From assembly GCA_009936695.1 (NCBI GenBank), contig JAACEA010000339.1, positions 1 through 7,114 of the forward strand: DNA of 7,114 bases. Reading direction: 5' to 3'. The stretch comes from Planctomycetia bacterium (GTDB taxonomy: Bacteria; Planctomycetota; Phycisphaerae; Phycisphaerales; SM1A02). Of this stretch, positions 6,411 through 7,114 are shown piece after piece. Made by a program: the position numbers and the translations under genes. The notes under the pieces are model-generated. The model made no database searches and was not told the origin of the DNA. It saw nothing but the letters and a program-made list of their open reading frames with translations. The first letter of the stretch is position 1. Each line of letters starts with the position of its first letter.

Positions 6411-6563
6411 CGGGGAATCGCGCGAGGGCGCTTCTTCCGAGTCGGTCTTGCGATCCGATCCACGATCGGATTCGCGGGTGACCCGAACGGGTCGGTCGAC
6501 GCTCGCCATGGGCGCCGACTCCCCCGAAAGGCGGCATGACGCCGAAGTTCGGGAGAAACGACG

Positions 6564-6592
6564 AGGATACCGGAACCGGGCCCTCGGGGCAA
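6564..6592 (-). promoter_or_regulatory. Candidate sigma-70-type promoter for rpsB-tsf
   Basis: On the minus strand, TTGCCC (6592-6587) and TATCCT (6569-6564) are separated by exactly 17 bases, the ideal spacing, and each matches the consensus at four of six positions. The expected start point is near 6557, immediately before the first leader hairpin (6555-6519), so the transcript would begin with a stable stem-loop. It lies in the divergent gap, facing away from the phosphomannomutase gene. Confidence 0.55.
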
Positions 6593-6752
6593 TGTCGAGA
6601 GGCCGCGGCGAGACGAGGTGGTTTCGCCTTGTTTCCATCCAACCCGGCCTAGAAGCGGGTGTTTGCGGCTCCCGGGGAGGATTGTCCGCGAAACGTCTCC
6701 GGTAGGCTCGTCGCTCGTTCCTCCTGAATGCACCCCTGGATCACCTCGAATC
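6593..6752. other. Upstream half of the divergent rpsB/phosphomannomutase gap
   Basis: No supported gene lies here. A plus-strand frame from 6316 to 6705 crosses it but is Arg/Ser-rich low-quality translation and is not counted. For the plus-strand gene, TTGTCC (6682-6687) followed after 15 bases by TAGGCT (6703-6708) is a weak promoter candidate with a short spacer. No Shine-Dalgarno sequence precedes the ATG at 6753. Confidence 0.35.
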
Positions 6753-7114
6753 ATGATCGGCAAAGTCTTCAAGGCCTACGACGTCCGGGCGGTCTACCCG
6801 CGGCCATTGAACGAGAAGATCGCCTGGCAGGTCGGATACGCCGCCGCAACGCATCTTCTCGCGTCCGCCGCGGAGGTGGGGCGGCTGGATCCCATGGGGC
6901 GGACGATCGTCGTGGGTCGGGACATGAGATCGAGTTCCGTCACGCTCCGCGACGCCCTCGTCGAGGGGCTGCGGGACGCCGGTGCCCGTGTCGTCGACGT
7001 GGGCCTGGTGGACACGCCGATGGTCTACTTCGCGATCAATCATCTGGACGCCGCCGGCGGTATCCAGGTCACCGCGAGTCACAACGCTGCGAAGTACAAC
7101 GGCTTCAAGATCTC
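6753..7114 (+). CDS. Phosphomannomutase/phosphoglucomutase family protein (N-terminal part)
   Basis: Member of the alpha-D-phosphohexomutase superfamily, which moves phosphate between C6 and C1 of mannose or glucose to feed nucleotide-sugar, cell-wall and polysaccharide synthesis in the cytoplasm. I translated 120 residues from ATG 6753 before the right edge. They include the N-terminal KVFKAYDVRAVYP (4-16, the family's FxxYDIRG block), VVGRDMRSSS (53-62, conserved GRDxR) and the catalytic loop TASHNAAKYNGFKI (107-120), where Ser109 is the phosphoserine. The usual TASHNP proline is Ala112 here. Domains 2-4, including the sugar-binding loop that would separate mannomutase from glucomutase or glucosaminemutase, lie outside the window, so I leave the symbol blank. 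The gene diverges from rpsB across a 430-base gap. The family is sure; the substrate is not. Confidence 0.93.
   Translation, partial: MIGKVFKAYDVRAVYPRPLNEKIAWQVGYAAATHLLASAAEVGRLDPMGRTIVVGRDMRSSSVTLRDALVEGLRDAGARVVDVGLVDTPMVYFAINHLDAAGGIQVTASHNAAKYNGFKI

Larger units (their letters stand above)
6323..6557 (-). promoter_or_regulatory. Structured rpsB mRNA leader (candidate autoregulatory element)
   Basis: Between the candidate promoter and the rpsB start lie about 235 bases without a supported gene but with many inverted repeats. In transcript order they are: a hairpin at 6555-6519, CCCGAA/TTCGGG around a 3x3 internal loop and an inner CGGC/GCCG; a short GACCCG/CGGGTC repeat at 6493-6480; GCG-A-ATCCGATC/GATCGGAT-CGC at 6475-6450 with a 3-base loop and one bulged base; an 18-bp palindrome at 6410-6393; CGCTGC/GCAGCG at 6366-6354; and GTCCGC/GCGGAC with a CATC loop at 6354-6339, two bases before the Shine-Dalgarno tract. 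The last two share one base and would compete. S2 is known to repress its own operon through the rpsB leader in E. coli; that this leader does so is inference. Confidence 0.55.

Noticed and set aside
6316..6705. 129-codon plus-strand open frame in the divergent gap
   Set aside because: Arg/Ser-rich translation, no ribosome binding site and no domain. The region is better explained by the rpsB promoter and leader.
6323..6772. 150-residue N-terminal extension of S2
   Set aside because: S2 proteins start at the MSLVKELIEAG block, which has a strong Shine-Dalgarno sequence directly upstream. The extension has no S2 similarity and runs into the divergent gene.
1..7114. Mobile element, CRISPR array, toxin-antitoxin or defence island
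   Set aside because: I found no transposase, integrase, regularly spaced direct repeats, tRNA-flanked attachment site or small toxin-like pair. RecQ alone does not indicate a defence system, and its neighbours are housekeeping genes.

Overview
The window is GC-rich chromosomal DNA with ordinary bacterial gene content. It holds the rpsB-tsf translation pair, a PBP4-type D-alanyl-D-alanine carboxypeptidase coupled to a RecQ helicase, the start of a phosphomannomutase/phosphoglucomutase, and two small genes I do not recognise by name. The very high G+C at third codon positions, the style of the S2 and EF-Ts proteins and the many unfamiliar small membrane proteins suggest a planctomycete, perhaps of the Phycisphaerae. 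That assignment is inference and cannot be proved from this window.

Layout. On the minus strand, 1-1526 is recQ, cut by the left edge within its winged-helix domain. It follows dacB (1523-3157, minus), and the stop codon of dacB overlaps the start codon of recQ in an ATGA. A 55-base divergent gap separates dacB from two plus-strand genes. The first (3213-3704) encodes a small protein with a sigma-region-4-like helix-turn-helix and a C-terminal hydrophobic segment. The second (3740-4393) encodes a single-pass membrane-anchored protein with a beta-rich outer domain. A non-coding stretch of about 160 bases follows, carrying a clear intrinsic terminator for the converging minus-strand operon. That operon is rpsB (5483-6322) then tsf (4554-5360), separated by a 122-base spacer with three perfect 7-bp stem-loops. 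The 430 bases between rpsB and the divergent phosphomannomutase (6753 to the right edge) hold a good sigma-70-type promoter candidate and an rpsB leader of about 235 nt full of inverted repeats.

How the genes relate. rpsB and tsf form the usual translation operon (ribosomal protein S2 and elongation factor Ts), and their leader and spacer look like the places where expression is set. dacB (periplasmic peptidoglycan trimming) and recQ (DNA repair helicase) are linked by translation, not by pathway. The two small plus-strand genes are probably co-transcribed. I see no mobile element, CRISPR array, toxin-antitoxin pair, tRNA or rRNA. I do not find a convincing new multi-gene system. The best candidates for novelty are the structured rpsB leader and the small sigma-like protein. 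Both the recQ and the phosphomannomutase genes run off the window.
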